A stretch of 64,000 bases of DNA, from contig NC_091017.1 in the NCBI RefSeq assembly GCF_041296385.1, forward strand, positions 12,022,001-12,086,000. The letters run 5' to 3'. The notes beneath the pieces were generated by a model that was not told the origin of the DNA, ran no database searches, and saw nothing but the letters and a program-made list of their open reading frames with translations. Below, one piece after another: positions 19,529-33,516 of this stretch. The DNA comes from Aphelocoma coerulescens. Its lineage: Eukaryota > Chordata > Aves > Passeriformes > Corvidae. How positions within the stretch are numbered: position 1 is the first letter of the stretch; every line of letters starts with the position of its first letter. Position numbers and translations under genes: made by a program.

Positions 19529-20760
19529 CTTCGGTAGACATCTCGCACAGGAGAAAGTTGCCAAGAAAGAACCACGTTCTTCATCAGCCCTCTTCATGTC
19601 CCGATTGGGGTGCTGCCTTCAAAGCCTTGCACATTGAAAGACTTCTCCAGCAAGTGCTTCTCCCCTGGCGCACTTCGCTGAGTGAGAGCTGCATGGGCAG
19701 CGTGGACTCAGCGAAACCGAAAGGGTGTCGCTGTAGCTCGAGCTGAGCAAAGAAACCGTGCACGGTGCACCGTTGGTGGGTGCAGCATGCACGCGGAAAA
19801 GCAGCAAAGTTCACTGCCATCGCTGGCCTTCTCTTCAGTCCAGACCACTTAAGGCAAACAATTTAGCTGCAGAGCACTGGGCTTGCGTGTGCAGTGCACC
19901 AAATTGCCCAAGACCAGCAAGGGCTCGTTCACAAGCAGAGTCGGCTGAGAGCATTCTTGCTTGCTCCAGAAAGGAAGCCGCAGCTATAGTGCTTCATCCC
20001 ACAGCGTGGACATAGGCACTTTCCTAGTTGTTCAGCCTTGCAGAGTCCCTGCAACTAGAGCTCAGCCAGGAGCAGGCGTCAAAGCAGAAGGCTTTCCTAA
20101 AGCACGCCTCTCCAACCAGCCTTCGGAAATCGCAAATGACACTGTGGCTCTGTGCCTTTCTTCTAAGACAGACGCCCACCTTGCTTTCACTCTCGCAGCT
20201 CCCTTGGCAGCCTCCAGCAGCTGCTTTCCTGGAGAACGGCCCGAGAAGTAGAAGCCAGGGCTGGGCTGCACCTTCGCCTTCCGCACGTAAGCGGCACCAG
20301 ACTCACCGGTGCGCTCTGTTCTTCCCTCCTCCGCTGCATGCTACTACCATCGTGTTCTCGGAAAGACGGAGACTGAAGGGAAGCGCAAATGCTTCCACAG
20401 AGAGCTACAAGAGGAATAGGCAGCAGCAGCACAGGTAAGTGCCGTGGAACTTCCTCCTTCCCAAGGCTATAACGTCAATTCAGCAGGCAGGAGAGTGGCA
20501 GCCACGCTCGTCTTGCAGCCCGTACAACGAGCACGCGAGCCCAGCGCTCCGCGGCTTCGTTCTTCGCCTTTTCGAGCACGCCGTACCTTCGTTCCCCCGG
20601 AGGCGGACGGTCTTCTGCTTCTCGCCCGGAACACTGTGCCCGGCAGTGCAGCGCTTTCTGCGGCAAGCTGCAAAGCGCCCGTCAGATGGCGATGCTGTCT
20701 GCCCGCTCCTCGGCTCGAGTGTACTCCGGCGCACGCTGCCGTCTCGCAAGGAGCAAAGAG
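19529..20760 (+). repeat. 1,232-bp nested tandem repeat, U2 copy A
   Basis: Private bases T at 19593 and A at 20543. The splice-donor-like string is intact (20432-20440). Confidence 0.97.
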
Positions 20761-21992
20761 CTTCGGTAGACATCTCGCACAGGAGAAAGTTGCCAAGAAA
20801 GAACCACGTTCTTCATCAGCCCTCCTCATGTCCCGATTGGGGTGCTGCCTTCAAAGCCTTGCACATTGAAAGACTTCTCCAGCAAGTGCTTCTCCCCTGG
20901 CGCACTTCGCTGAGTGAGAGCTGCATGGGCAGCGTGGACTCAGCGAAACCGAAAGGGTGTCGCTGTAGCTCGAGCTGAGCAAAGAAACCGTGCACGGTGC
21001 ACCGTTGGTGGGTGCAGCATGCACGCGGAAAAGCAGCAAAGTTCACTGCCATCGCTGGCCTTCTCTTCAGTCCAGACCACTTAAGGCAAACAATTTAGCT
21101 GCAGAGCACTGGGCTTGCGTGTGCAGTGCACCAAATTGCCCAAGACCAGCAAGGGCTCGTTCACAAGCAGAGTCGGCTGAGAGCATTCTTGCTTGCTCCA
21201 GAAAGGAAGCCGCAGCTATAGTGCTTCATCCCACAGCGTGGACATAGGCACTTTCCTAGTTGTTCAGCCTTGCAGAGTCCCTGAAACTAGAGCTCAGCCA
21301 GGAGCAGGCGTCAAAGCAGAAGGCTTTCCTAAAGCACGCCTCTCCAACCAGCCTTCGGAAATCGCAAATGACACTGTGGCTCTGTGCCTTTCTTCTAAGA
21401 CAGACGCCCACCTTGCTTTCACTCTCGCAGCTCCCTTGGCAGCCTCCAGCAGCTGCTTTCCTGGAGAACGGCCCGAGAAGTAGAAGCCAGGGCTGGGCTG
21501 CACCTTCGCCTTCCGCACGTAAGCGGCACCAGACTCACCGGTGCGCTCTGTTCTTCCCTCCTCCGCTGCATGCTACTACCATCGTGTTCTCGGAAAGACG
21601 GAGACTGAAGGGAAGCGCAAATGCTTCCACAGAGAGCTACAAGAGGAATAGGCAGCAGCAGCACAGGAAAGTGCCGTGGAACTTCCTCCTTCCCAAGGCT
21701 ATAACGTCAATTCAGCAGGCAGGAGAGTGGCAGCCACGCTCGTCTTGCAGCCCGTACAACGAGCACGCGAGCCCGGCGCTCCGCGGCTTCGTTCTTCGCC
21801 TTTTCGAGCACGCCGTACCTTCGTTCCCCCGGAGGCGGACGGTCTTCTGCTTCTCGCCCGGAACACTGTGCCCGGCAGTGCAGCGCTTTCTGCGGCAAGC
21901 TGCAAAGCGCCCGTCAGATGGCGATGCTGTCTGCCCGCTCCTCGGCTCGAGTGTACTCCGGCGCACGCTGCCGTCTCGCAAGGAGCAAAGAG
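20761..21992 (+). repeat. 1,232-bp nested tandem repeat, U2 copy B
   Basis: Private A at 21284. A T-to-A change at 21668 turns CAGGTAAGT into CAGGAAAGT. This destroys the donor consensus and the in-frame TAA, opening a 280-codon plus-strand frame (21260-22102). The frame is a by-product of the mutation, not a gene. Confidence 0.97.
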
Positions 21993-22209
21993 CTTCGGTA
22001 GACATCTCGCACAGGAGAAAGGTGCCAGGACGACACCACATTCCTCCTCACCCCTTCTCGTGGCCCACATTGTGGTGCTGCCTTCAAAGCCGTGCGCATT
22101 GAAAGACTCTTCCAGCAAGTGCTTCTCCCCTGGCACACTTCGCTCAGCGACAGCTACGTGGGCAGCGTGGACTCAGCGAAACTGAAAGGGTGTCCTTGTA
22201 GCTCGAGCT
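21993..22209 (+). repeat. Truncated diverged third copy, U2
   Basis: Has the CATCTCGCAC state, as in U3 and U4 and in the full copies, not the U1/U5 CAGCTCACAC state. Confidence 0.9.
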
Positions 22210-22866
22210 TGTTGGAGAGGATGAAAGTTTGGTAAGAAAGTTTCACAGCTATGTAAGCTTGACAGAAAGATCTCTGAATGTAGAAACTTAGCATGAGGTA
22301 GAAATGGAAACGAGTTTTGATAGAGAGTAAAAGGTGTTTTGCTGAAACACTGATCACTGAATAACTGAGAAGGCAAAGGTTGGAGATTGAGTTGGAAGGA
22401 GATGTTTTTTATTAGGACACCGGTATGTGAGTACAAACAAGCACATGTTTTTCACCAAGTAAATAAGTCTCAAGAAGGCCATAAGGAAATAGAAAACATG
22501 TTTTTACCAAAAAGAGAGCTATCGCAGGCAAACAAGAAATGTCGATGTAGCAAGAAGAAGAGAGGTCTGAGAATTTTCCACTGTAAGCTTAAATTGTAAC
22601 ATACTTACTCTTGTGATTGGATAAGAATGACTATAATATGGTAATGGTAGTAGTCATGATAGGCTACAGGCAAATGTAAAGGTATTGTTGTATGGTGCTT
22701 ATTGGTTGCTATGTATTGAGATACTCAGCAAAGAAAAATACATAATGCTTTCTAACTTGAACAGAAAGCGGCTCCAGGTATGCCTACCAGCTGTAGCTGA
22801 CAGCTGTAGGGCTGGCTCTGGATACCCACTCCCTGAAATGCTGTAACTTCGCCTATGCAATACACA
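22210..22866. repeat. AT-richer boundary block U2/U3
   Basis: Same 657-bp layout as 10892-11548. CTATGTAAGC state, as in U3 and U4. Confidence 0.75.
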
Positions 22867-24759
22867 GCTTTCAAGAGAGCCGCCTGAAGTCCAGACACCC
22901 TTCGCGAGCCTTTCTCCTATAGAGCTGTGGAAAGAAATCGTGCACGCTACACCGAGGGTGCGTGCAGCATGCACGAGCAAAAGCGGCAAAGTTCAGTGCC
23001 CTCGCTGGGCTTCCCTTCCGTGCGGATAACGTGAGGCGAAAAATGAAGCCGCAGAGCACCGGGCTTGCAGGTGCAGTGCACCGAGTTGCAGAAGTCCAGC
23101 AGGCTCGTTCACAAGCCAAGCCGGCTGAGGGAGTCCTCGCGTCTCCAAAAGGGAACGCGGAGCCGTAGCACTTCATCCCACAGCGTGGAGATAGGCACTT
23201 TCCTAGTCGTTCAGCCTTGCAGAGTCCCTGCAGCTAGAGCTCACCCAGGAGCAGGCGTCAAAGCAGAAGGCCCTCCTAAAGCACCCTTTCTCCAAGCAGC
23301 CTCCTGAAAGGGCGCATCACAGTGCGGCTCTGCGCCTTTCTTCTAAGACAGACGCCCGCTATACTTTCGTGCTCGCAGCTCCCTTGGCAGCCTCCAGCAG
23401 CTACTCTCCTGGAGAACGGCCGTAGACGTCAAAGCCAGTGCTGGGCTGCACCTCCGCCCTCCCCAGGTAAGCAACAGCGAACTCACCGGTGCACTCTGTA
23501 CTTCCCTCCTCCGCTTGCATCCTACATGCATTCGTGTTCTCCGAAACTCAGAGACTGAAGGGAAGGGCAATTGCTTCCCCAGATAGCTGCAAGGGCACTA
23601 GGCAGCAGCAGCACAAATTTCACATGACCTGATGCACTGTAGAGATATTACCCTGTTACCCCTCCTTTCTCCTCGTCCTCGACCAATTGTGGTGGGATGT
23701 CGAAAGGCTTGGCCAGCGAAAAGCTCATCCAGCAAGGGCGTCTCTCTTGACGCATTTCCCTGACCGAGAGCTACACAGATGGTCTGGACACTGTAAAACA
23801 GCAAGAAAATAATTCTATGTCCAGCTGAGGAAAATCCGTGCACAGAAAAATGTAGATGCCTGCAGTAAACAATCTGAAGAGCGGCAAAGCTCCAAGCCAT
23901 CGCTGCGCTTCAGTCCTGTCCGGACCACAGAAGGCGAAGAACGAAGCAGCTGGGCACCGGCTTCATGGACTCAGTGGCGCGACTTGCAAACGTCCAGCCA
24001 AGAGCTGCTTCAACAAGCAGATGCTCTGCCTGCACTTTCCCTCGCAGCGCTAGGCAGCACCACGTTCTGTTTGCGTGGCAGCCTGATTCTTAACGGAAAG
24101 ATTCTCAATGCCTGTGTCTGGCACAGAGAACGGTTTTAGGTCAGCAAGCTCACCCGGCGCTTACCCTCGACGCGTGCAAACCTGTATTTGCACCGCATTC
24201 CAGTGGCAGCCCTCTTTCCTTTCCAGCCGGCACAGCGCCGTCAGATCGCGGTGCTCTCTGCACCTGCCTTCTCGCTTCCAAGTGCCACCGCGCACATTAC
24301 AGCCTTGCAGGGAGCGAAGAGGCGGAGAGGCGTCTCGCAAAGAAGAACGTGCCGGGACGAAAAGGTGCTCTTTCCTTTCTCCTCCTCCTTTGCCCGAATG
24401 GTGGTGCTGTGTTGAAAGGCTTGGCCAGCGAAAAGCTCATCCAGCAAGTGTTTCTCTCCTGACGCCTTTCGCTGAGCGAGAGAGCTACACGGACACTTTC
24501 GACTCGGGGAAACAGCAAGAGAATGACTGTACGTCGAGCTGAGGAAAAGCCGTGCACAGCAGCCTGTGGCTGCGTGCAGTGTTCACGCTGAAGAGCGGCA
24601 AAGCTCCAAGCCATCGCTGCGCTTCAGTCCTGTCCGGACCACAGAAGGCGAAGAACGAAGCAGCTGGGCACCGGCTTCATGGGCTCAGTGGAGCGACTTG
24701 CAAATGTCCAGCCAAGAGCTGCTTCAACAAGCAGATTCAGCTGAGAATGCTCTGCCTGC
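22867..24759 (+). repeat. 5' module cluster of U3
   Basis: M1 is at 22867-23620, M2a at 23656-24034 (shortened by the 12-bp deletion) and M2b at 24369-24759. Confidence 0.85.
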
Positions 24760-26584
24760 TTCAACAAAGTAAGGCGCAGCCCTTGCACTGCAGCACACTG
24801 CCTGGCCAGAAACAGGTTCTTACACCTTCAGTGCTGCCGAGCCCACGCAGCTTGAGCACACCCAGAAGGACGCGTCCAGAAAGAAGGCGTTCTTCGAGTG
24901 CCTTGTCCTTCCTTGTTCTGTCTTTCATCTGCACCTGAAACAGTGGGTCTACGTGTTTTCCTTCCCAGGGAAAAGAACTTTCATTCTTGTCCAGGAGTCT
25001 ATGGCTAAAATGGTGATTGCATGTCCCATATCCAATACAACCAAGGATTACTCCCGGAGGAAAGCTGCCAGGACAGATGGGTCTTGCTGGCTTTGACCAC
25101 CCCTGGGCCACCTCTCATATTCTCCTGAAACAGTGGGGTACATGAAGGCATTGCCATACCTGATCATCCCTTGCCATGCAGAGCCCAGCCTTGCATTGCC
25201 TTACAGACACCTCTGTGTACCTCCCTTGCCCTTCCTATGTCTCCATTGCATGGCCTTGTTCACCAATCTCCCACCTTGACTTTCTTACCCCTTGTTTCCT
25301 GGTCTTGTCTTGCCTGCTTCTCCTATGACTCTCTTGGCCTTGCCTAAGTCTCTCTTGCCTTGCTTTGCAAAGCCAACACTTGCCTTGCCCTGCTACCCCT
25401 CTTTCCCTCGCCTAGTCTACCCACCTTTGACTGGCCTATCCATCCGATCATCACCTTTTCTGCACCACCCCTCCATGCTCTTGTCTTGCCTTGGCCTGCC
25501 TACCCTTCCCTTGCCTTGCACTGCCTTGCATAACCCTTGCCCTTCTTGACATTTGTGCCCCTTTCCAACATGGCCTTGCTTTCCTTTGCCTACCCCTCCC
25601 AATCCCTGCTTTGCCTACAGATTCCTGGCCTTCTTTTGTCTACCACTCCTTTGCCTTTTGTGGGAACCAACAGCTGGTCTGAAGGCCTCACAGACATTTC
25701 CGTTGATACAATCATTTTGTACCCGTGAGAATTGCAGAAGCAAGAAGATAAACAACAGAAAGAAGTTGTAACAGCTGCAAAAGGGACGATACTGGCTGAT
25801 GTTTAGCAAAGAATGTGTGTACACTATAGACAACCAGTAGTATTGTATTATAGCAAAATAATAGTCCATGCACATGTAGCTAAAAAAGTGCATAAGAGAA
25901 GATGCATAAATAATACAAGTGGTTTTTTGCCATTGCTCGGGGCAGAGAGTGTATGTGTGTCGTGACCGTCTCAACAGCAACAGCCTTGCACTGCCTTTCA
26001 TAACCAGCCCCTGCCTACTGCCTCCTTCCCTGGCCTTCCATGTCTTGTCTTCCTCTCCTTTGATTTAACTTGCTTCTCCTATCTCTCCCTTGCTTGCCTT
26101 ACTCCACTGACCTTTCTGTGTTCTTGCCTTGACTTGCCTAGCTGTTCCTTGCTTCACATTGCTTTGTGTAAGCATTCCCTGTTTTTATTTGCCTACCCCT
26201 TTCTTGCCTGGCCTTTCCTTGCCTAGCCTTTCTTGTCTTTGCCTGCCCTCTGCATCACTGGACTTACCTTCCTATGCCCTGCCTTCCCTACAGCTTCTGG
26301 GCCTTCTCTTGCCTCGCACTCATTGGCCCTACTTTGCTGCCTGCTCACTGCTCTTGCTTTGCTTTCCCTAACTTTCCCTTGACTTGACTAGAATTGCCTA
26401 AACTTGCTTTGACTGCATTGCCTTGCCTGCATGGAAGAAAAGGCAAGGCAGGGCAAAGCAAGGAAATCATAGGCAGGGCAGGGCAAGGGAGACATAGGCA
26501 AGAGAGACGTAGCCAAGGAAGGCAAAGCAAGGGTAGGCTAGGAAAAACCAGGCAATGGTACTGAAGGCAACGCAAGGCCAAGTG
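24760..26584. repeat. Inverted arm and CCTTG/CAAGG tract of U3
   Basis: The outer arm is 24760-25164, then the tract. The extra A just beyond it (26620-26622) is shared with U4-U6. Confidence 0.85.
25659..25982 (+). mobile_element. Solo-LTR-like insertion in U3
   Basis: Orthologous to 3035-3358, with no length change. Confidence 0.5.
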
Positions 26585-28404
26585 ACTCATAATGCCTTTC
26601 CTTGGAATGCAAAGGTCTGAAATCCCAGTGTTGGTGGAGCAGATGATAAGGTCCCATGGGGAAGTAAACTCAACTGAGACATTTCTCTCCTGGCACCTCT
26701 TGTGTAGGAGCAATTCTTAGATATATTCAATATTGGCGGTAGCACGCCAGTTCCTCAGAGAGGATGACAATGCTTTTCCATGGGAAGGAAAGCACCTAGC
26801 CCCAGTGTTTCAGGTGCACATAAGAAGCTGCCTAGTGGAGGTAAAGGGCAGCAGCAACTTTCTGTCCTGGCATATTTGGTGTAGAAGCACTGCCTTGATT
26901 TGTACAAGTATGGAGTTGCTACGCCCTATTTTCAAGGCAGTCTCCTGAAAAAGTCAATTTTGGCATGTCGTTTCCACTTCTGAAAGGTGGTCTTCTGAAC
27001 TCTTGGCAGTAAGCCAAGACAAGCAGCTATGCTCATCCTTGGTGTGCAGCTGATTTAGACACCAGGGCAGGTAATGTCCAGTAACAGTGTTCTGGCACAT
27101 TGGATGGGAGCAGTTCCTGGATGTTTTCTATTTTGGAGGAGGAGATCCCAGTTCTTCTGAGATGGGCTCATAGTTTCTCTCTTTGGCAAAGAAAGCAGTT
27201 TTGGATCTGCATGTAGGGTGTTCTCAGCGAATTAATGGCTTTTCCTCATGGGCAGTTCTGTGGGCTATAGCTGTTGAACTGTTAGAGAAGGAATGAAAAA
27301 GCCAAGCTGTTGAACAAATTTGCATCCTGCTGACTTTAGCAGCCCCTGATAAAATTCTGTTTGCATCCTGACTCTGTGAGACTGAAGGATTATGATGGTA
27401 CTTAAAGCTGGGGAGGAAAGTGCACATAGAAGAGCATGTGAATTTAATGGCTCTTCCTAGTAGGCAGTTCTCTGGGCTAGAGCTGTTGAACTGTTAGAGA
27501 GGGAATGCAAGAGCCAAGCTTCTGAGCTCTTTTCCCTGCTACCTTTAAAGTATGAGCATTCCCTGGTGCTCTCCTATTTGGATAATAAGTTAGAGTGGGT
27601 TTCACATTCACTTTGAAGAATAGAAACAGCGCCATGTGAACCTGTGCCATCAGCTTTCCTTTCCAACTAAATGTTCCTACTTGCAATCTTGCAATTCTTA
27701 CTTGCAATCATGCAGAGCACCGTGCTTGAGGCTGGTGCATTGAAGAAAATTAAATTAGGGCTGTATCAGTACAAAGGAGAGATTGCCATTTGCAAAACCT
27801 CGTTTCGCTTAAGTTAGTAATATTGTAAGTGTTAATTGAGTGGTCATTGGTTGCCTATCACCATCCTGATGCACTAATTTCATCAAGTGTAAATATTGGT
27901 CACAAAAGGTGCCCATTCAGCAACCTGTTGCTGTCTCCACATGGAAGTGTCTTCCGGACGAAATCAAAAGACATTCGAAGAGCCAGGATCCGCAAAGGAA
28001 CAAACTATTGCCACATGAATGGTGCTGGGCGCCATGAGGAGCAGTTAACTTTAACCTGCGCGCTGTCAGCACTCAGAAGAACAACCCCAGCATGGCAGGG
28101 GGGACTTGCAAAAGAAGGAAAGGCCCCTCACCTAGCTATAAACCACCCAAAGTGCAGAGCCAAGTTGAAAACACCACTGCTCTCAAATCAACCGTGTCAG
28201 GACAAAAAGATTTCACTGATCTCCCCCTTCCAGGTACAAACTCTTATTTGCACCACACTCAGAGGGCAATGTGAGCTCCCCAGCGCTGTCTTTCACTCTC
28301 GCAGAGTCCAGATACTAACTTGTGAACATCCTACACAAACATTAGCTCATGAAAGTGCCAGCTTGAGCAAGAACAGCAGACCCTCCCATTGCACCCCCTT
28401 GTCA
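26585..28404. repeat. Old short-repeat region of U3
   Basis: T at 28248 (CTTATTTGCAC) is shared only with U4. No gene recognised. Confidence 0.65.
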
Positions 28405-29719
28405 TCCAGAGTGCGGCGGTTTGTTGAAAATCATGGACTCGGAAAGACCAATGCAGCAACTGCTTTTCTCTCTCCTACTGCCTTTCCCTGAGCGAGAGGT
28501 AGATGGATGATGTGGACTTAGTGGAACAGAAAGAGTATGACTGTACTTATAAGGGAGGAAAACCCCCCACAGCATACTGTGCTGTGTGCAGTACACGCTC
28601 TGAAAAGAGACAAAGCTGAATGCTGCCAGCGGGCTTCGGTTCTCAGACTGCTTGCATGGGCAGAGCTGCGGGCTCTTTTAAGGATGGAAACTGGCATCTG
28701 TGAGTGTAAAGAATGTGACTTTCCACACAGCTTAGAAGAAAGGTGCATAGCCCCAGTGAGAAGTGTGTACGTGAAAGACTGGCAGAAGAAGTCGCAGTCC
28801 AGCAAGGCTGGTATCTTTTTCTTTGTGCCAAATAGGCACCTTGGGAACATGAAAGTACTTGATGGTAGCCAAACTGACAGTGAAGGCACAGAACACCGTC
28901 GGGTGTGTGCAGTGTACAGACGCAATGTAAAAGCCCTGAGTACCATTTGACTGCAGTCATAGTGCAAGTTTGCAACTGTACCATGCAAGGCCAGTGAAAG
29001 CTTCCTGTGCGGCCACATTTTCGTATTGGAGCTCGCTAGCTGGAAGTGATTCGGTTTGTCTGCAGTATCCGCTCGACTGAATGTGATGTGTCACTGGAAA
29101 GAAAAGTACAGACCAGCAGTGCGTTTGATATGGTTCAGGGGCTGCAAAGGAAATGTACAGGCCACCTCTGGGATTTTGGTCTTTGTGCATTCCCATGGCA
29201 GCAGTTCCTGGATGTTTTTGTTCTACAGTTTAGGCTCAGTGAGAGAGAAAAAATGCGAGAGCACGCATAGCAGAGCCACAGGGAGAATTGCTGAGGTATG
29301 AGTTGCGTGCTGTTCAGATACTGCCGTACCAAAGGCCTACCTAAACACTGCTGCTGATCTAGCATGTCTTTCTGTAGCAAGACTTGTTGGTACTGCAAAA
29401 CAGAAGATGCGTGAGGTCAAATGAATCTGGACAGAAAATTTCAGACGAGCAGCCTATGAGTGCATGATTGAAACAGTAAATTTAGGTGACAGAATAGATC
29501 GTGGCATCGATTTGCGTAGTGTTAATATTCTCTGAAGGGAATGCAAAAAGCCAAGATGTGTTTTCCATTCTAGCTGTTCCTGACAAAAACTGAGGAATAA
29601 AACTTTCGTTCTAGATGGAATGTAACATTCAGTTCCCAGGATTTTGCACTCCAAAGTTCAACAAAAGAGTTTCCACAAGAATCTTGAGAAGAAGCACAAT
29701 CACTTCCACCTAGAGCTGG
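28405..29719. repeat. Module relic M3 and following old repeats, U3
   Basis: M3 is at 28405-28965. A at 29151 is shared only with U4. Confidence 0.6.
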
Positions 29720-30835
29720 AAGAGGAAGAGGCAGCGGCACAAGCAAGTGCCCTTGAGCGTCCTCCTTCCGAATGCTAGAACGTCAATTCAGCAGGCAGGA
29801 GTGCAGCAGCCACCCTTCGTCTTGCAAGCCCATACGACGCGCACACCAGCCCGGTGCTCTGCGGCTTCGTCCTTCGCCTTTTCGAGCACGCCGTACCTTC
29901 ATTCTCCCGGAGGCGAACAGCGGTCTGCTTCTCGCACGGAACGCTGTGTCGGCAGCCAAGCGCTCCAGTGCACTGCTTCTGCCCAAACACGCCTGGGCCC
30001 TGCACCTCTCCTTCCCAGCGCTACGTAGCAGCACAATCTGTCCCTCTTGCGATCCCAAGCTAAGCGGAAAGCTTCTCGGCTACGTCTCCCGCAGAGAGCT
30101 GTGCCAGGACAATAAGCTTGCAAGCACTTTGCTCCTGACACTAGTGGCAACAGGGATTCGCACCACCTTCCAGGAGCAGTCCTCTTGCCTTTTACAAGGT
30201 GCAAAAGCGCCCCCTCTGTGGCGGTGCTGTCTGCCCGGTCTTTCTCGGCTCGAAGCACCACGAGGCACACAAGACTCTCTCGCAAGGACCGAAATTCCCG
30301 ATAGGCGTCTCTGCGCTTTCTGCAATGCTGCACGCACAAGCCCGGTGCTCTGAGGCTTCGTTCTTCGCCTTTCGTTGTCTGGGCAGAAGAGAAGCCGAGC
30401 GAGGCCATTGTGCTTTGCCGCTTGTCAGTGTGCTGTGCACGGTTTTTCCGCAGCTCGAGCTAGCGGGAGACCCCTTCGGTTTCGCGGCGTCCACACTACC
30501 CATGGTAGCTCTCGCTCAGCGAAACTTGAAGGGGAGAAGCACTTGCTGGATGAGTCTTTCAGTGTGCAGGACTTTGAAAACACAGCAGCGCAATCGGGGC
30601 CACGAGAAGGACCGCTGAGAAGTCGCTCTCGCACAGAGAACCGTGCCAGGATGACGAGCTCGCCCAGCATTTGCCCCTGACACTTGGGGAACTCGTAGCT
30701 GCCAGTGCCTTCCAGGGGCAGTCTGCTTTCTGTCATAACCTGCATAGGGCCCGTCAGATGGTGGTGCTGTCTGCCTTCTCCTTCTCGGCCAGAGTGTACT
30801 CTGGTGCACACTGCAGTCTGGCAAGGAGCAAAGAT
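29720..30835. repeat. Forward and inverted module cluster of U3
   Basis: Forward copies 29720-30304, inverted arm 30305-30615, degraded repeat end 30616-30835. Confidence 0.8.
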
Positions 30836-32067
30836 CTTCGGTAGACATCTCGCACAGGAGAAAGTTGCCAAGAAAGAACCACGTTCTTCATCAGCCCTCC
30901 TCATGTCCCGATTGGGGTGCTGCCTTCAAAGCCTTGCACATTGAAAGACTTCTCCAGCAAGTGCTTCTCCCCTGGCGCACTTCGCTGAGTGAGAGCTGCA
31001 TGGGCAGCGTGGACTCAGCGAAACCGAAAGGGTGTCGCTGTAGCTCGAGCTGAGCAAAGAAACCGTGCACGGTGCACCGTTGGTGGGTGCAGCATGCACG
31101 CGGAAAAGCAGCAAAGTTCACTGCCATCGCTGGCCTTCTCTTCAGTCCAGACCACTTAAGGCAAACAATTTAGCTGCAGAGCACTGGGCTTGCGTGTGCA
31201 GTGCACCAAATTGCCCAAGACCAGCAAGGGCTCGTTCACAAGCAGAGTCGGCTGAGAGCATTCTTGCTTGCTCCAGAAAGGAAGCCGCAGCTATAGTGCT
31301 TCATCCCACAGCGTGGACATAGGCACTTTCCTAGTTGTTCAGCCTTGCAGAGTCCCTGCAACTAGAGCTCAGCCAGGAGCAGGCGTCAAAGCAGAAGGCT
31401 TTCCTAAAGCACGCCTCTCCAACCAGCCTTCGGAAATCGCAAATGACACTGTGGCTCTGTGCCTTTCTTCTAAGACAGACGCCCACCTTGCTTTCACTCT
31501 CGCAGCTCCCTTGGCAGCCTCCAGCAGCTGCTTTCCTGGAGAACGGCCCGAGAAGTAGAAGCCAGGGCTGGGCTGCACCTTCGCCTTCCGCACGTAAGCG
31601 GCACCAGACTCACCGGTGCGCTCTGTTCTTCCCTCCTCCGCTGCATGCTACTACCATCGTGTTCTCGGAAAGACGGAGACTGAAGGGAAGCGCAAATGCT
31701 TCCACAGAGAGCTACAAGAGGAATAGGCAGCAGCAGCACAGGTAAGTGCCGTGGAACTTCCTCCTTCCCAAGGCTATAACGTCAATTCAGCAGGCAGGAG
31801 AGTGGCAGCCACGCTCGTCTTGCAGCCCGTACAACGAGCACGCGAGCCCGGCGCTCCGCGGCTTCGTTCTTCGCCTTTTCGAGCACGCCGTACCTTCGTT
31901 CCCCCGGAGGCGGACGGTCTTCTGCTTCTCGCCCGGAACACTGTGCCCGGCAGTGCAGCGCTTTCTGCGGCAAGCTGCAAAGCGCCCGTCAGATGGCGAT
32001 GCTGTCTGCCCGCTCCTCGGCTCGAGTGTACTCCGGCGCACGCTGCCGTCTCGCAAGGAGCAAAGAG
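30836..32067 (+). repeat. 1,232-bp nested tandem repeat, U3 copy A
   Basis: Matches the common state at every position I compared. Donor-like string at 31739-31747. Confidence 0.97.
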
Positions 32068-33299
32068 CTTCGGTAGACATCTCGCACAGGAGAAAGTTGC
32101 CAAGAAAGAACCACGTTCTTCATCAGCCCTCCTCATGTCCCGATTGGGGTGCTGCCTTCAAAGCCTTGCACATTGAAAGACTTCTCCAGCAAGTGCTTCT
32201 CCCCTGGCGCACTTCGCTGAGTGAGAGCTGCATGGGCAGCGTGGGCTCAGCGAAACCGAAAGGGTGTCGCTGTAGCTCGAGCTGAGCAAAGAAACCGTGC
32301 ACGGTGCACCGTTGGTGGGTGCAGCATGCACGCGGAAAAGCAGCAAAGTTCACTGCCATCGCTGGCCTTCTCTTCAGTCCAGACCACTTAAGGCAAACAA
32401 TTTAGCTGCAGAGCACTGGGCTTGCGTGTGCAGTGCACCAAATTGCCCAAGACCAGCAAGGGCTCGTTCACAAACAGAGTCAGCTGAGAGCATTCTTGCT
32501 TGCTCCAGAAAGGAAGCCGCAGCTATAGTGCTTCATCCCACAGCGTGGACATAGGCACTTTCCTAGTTGTTCAGCCTTGCAGAGTCCCTGCAACTAGAGC
32601 TCAGCCAGGAGCAGGCGTCAAAGCAGAAGGCTTTCCTAAAGCACGCCTCTCCAACCAGCCTTCGGAAATCGCAAATGACACTGTGGCTCTGTGCCTTTCT
32701 TCTAAGACAGACGCCCACCTTGCTTTCACTCTCGCAGCTCCCTTGGCAGCCTCCAGCAGCTGCTTTCCTGGAGAACGGCCCGAGAAGTAGAAGCCAGGGC
32801 TGGGCTGCACCTTCGCCTTCCGCACGTAAGCGGCACCAGACTCACCGGTGCGCTCTGTTCTTCCCTCCTCCGCTGCATGCTACTACCATCGTGTTCTCGG
32901 AAAGACGGAGACTGAAGGGAAGCGCAAATGCTTCCACAGAGAGCTACAAGAGGAATAGGCAGCAGCAGCACAGGTAAGTGCCGTGGAACTTCCTCCTTCC
33001 CAAGGCTATAACGTCAATTCAGCAGGCAGGAGAGTGGCAGCCACGCTCGTCTTGCAGCCCGTACAACGAGCACGCGAGCCCGGCGCTCCGCGGCTTCGTT
33101 CTTCGCCTTTTCGAGCACGCCGTACCTTCGTTCCCCCGGAGGCGGACGGTCTTCTGCTTCTCGCCCGGAACACTGTGCCCGGCAGTGCAGCGCTTTCTGC
33201 GGCAAGCTGCAAAGCGCCCGTCAGATGGCGATGCTGTCTGCCCGCTCCTCGGCTCGAGTGTACTCCGGCGCACGCTGCCGTCTCGCAAGGAGCAAAGAG
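32068..33299 (+). repeat. 1,232-bp nested tandem repeat, U3 copy B
   Basis: Three changes, G 32245, A 32474 and A 32482, are found again only in U4 copy B. Confidence 0.97.
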
Positions 33300-33516
33300 C
33301 TTCGGTAGACATCTCGCACAGGAGAAAGGTGCCAGGACGACACCACATTCCTCCTCACCCCTTCTCGTGGCCCACATTGTGGTGCTGCCTTCAAAGCCGT
33401 GCGCATTGAAAGACTCTTCCAGCAAGTGCTTCTCCCCTGGCACACTTCGCTCAGCGACAGCTACGTGGGCAGCGTGGACTCAGCGAAACTGAAAGGGTGT
33501 CCTTGTAGCTCGAGCT
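33300..33516 (+). repeat. Truncated diverged third copy, U3
   Basis: CATCTCGCAC state. Ends at TAGCTCGAGCT as in the other units. Confidence 0.9.

Larger units (their letters stand above)
11329..22646. repeat. Macrosatellite unit U2 (11,318 bp)
   Basis: Ten bases shorter than U1 because it lacks the extra 10-mer at U1 2791-2800. Like U1, and unlike U3-U6, it has C at 11883 (U1 555) and only two A residues in the GTCTGAATCCC string. Like U3 and U4 it has G at 16104 (U1 4786) and the T/G state in the truncated-repeat tail. It is therefore intermediate between U1 and U3/U4. Confidence 0.97.
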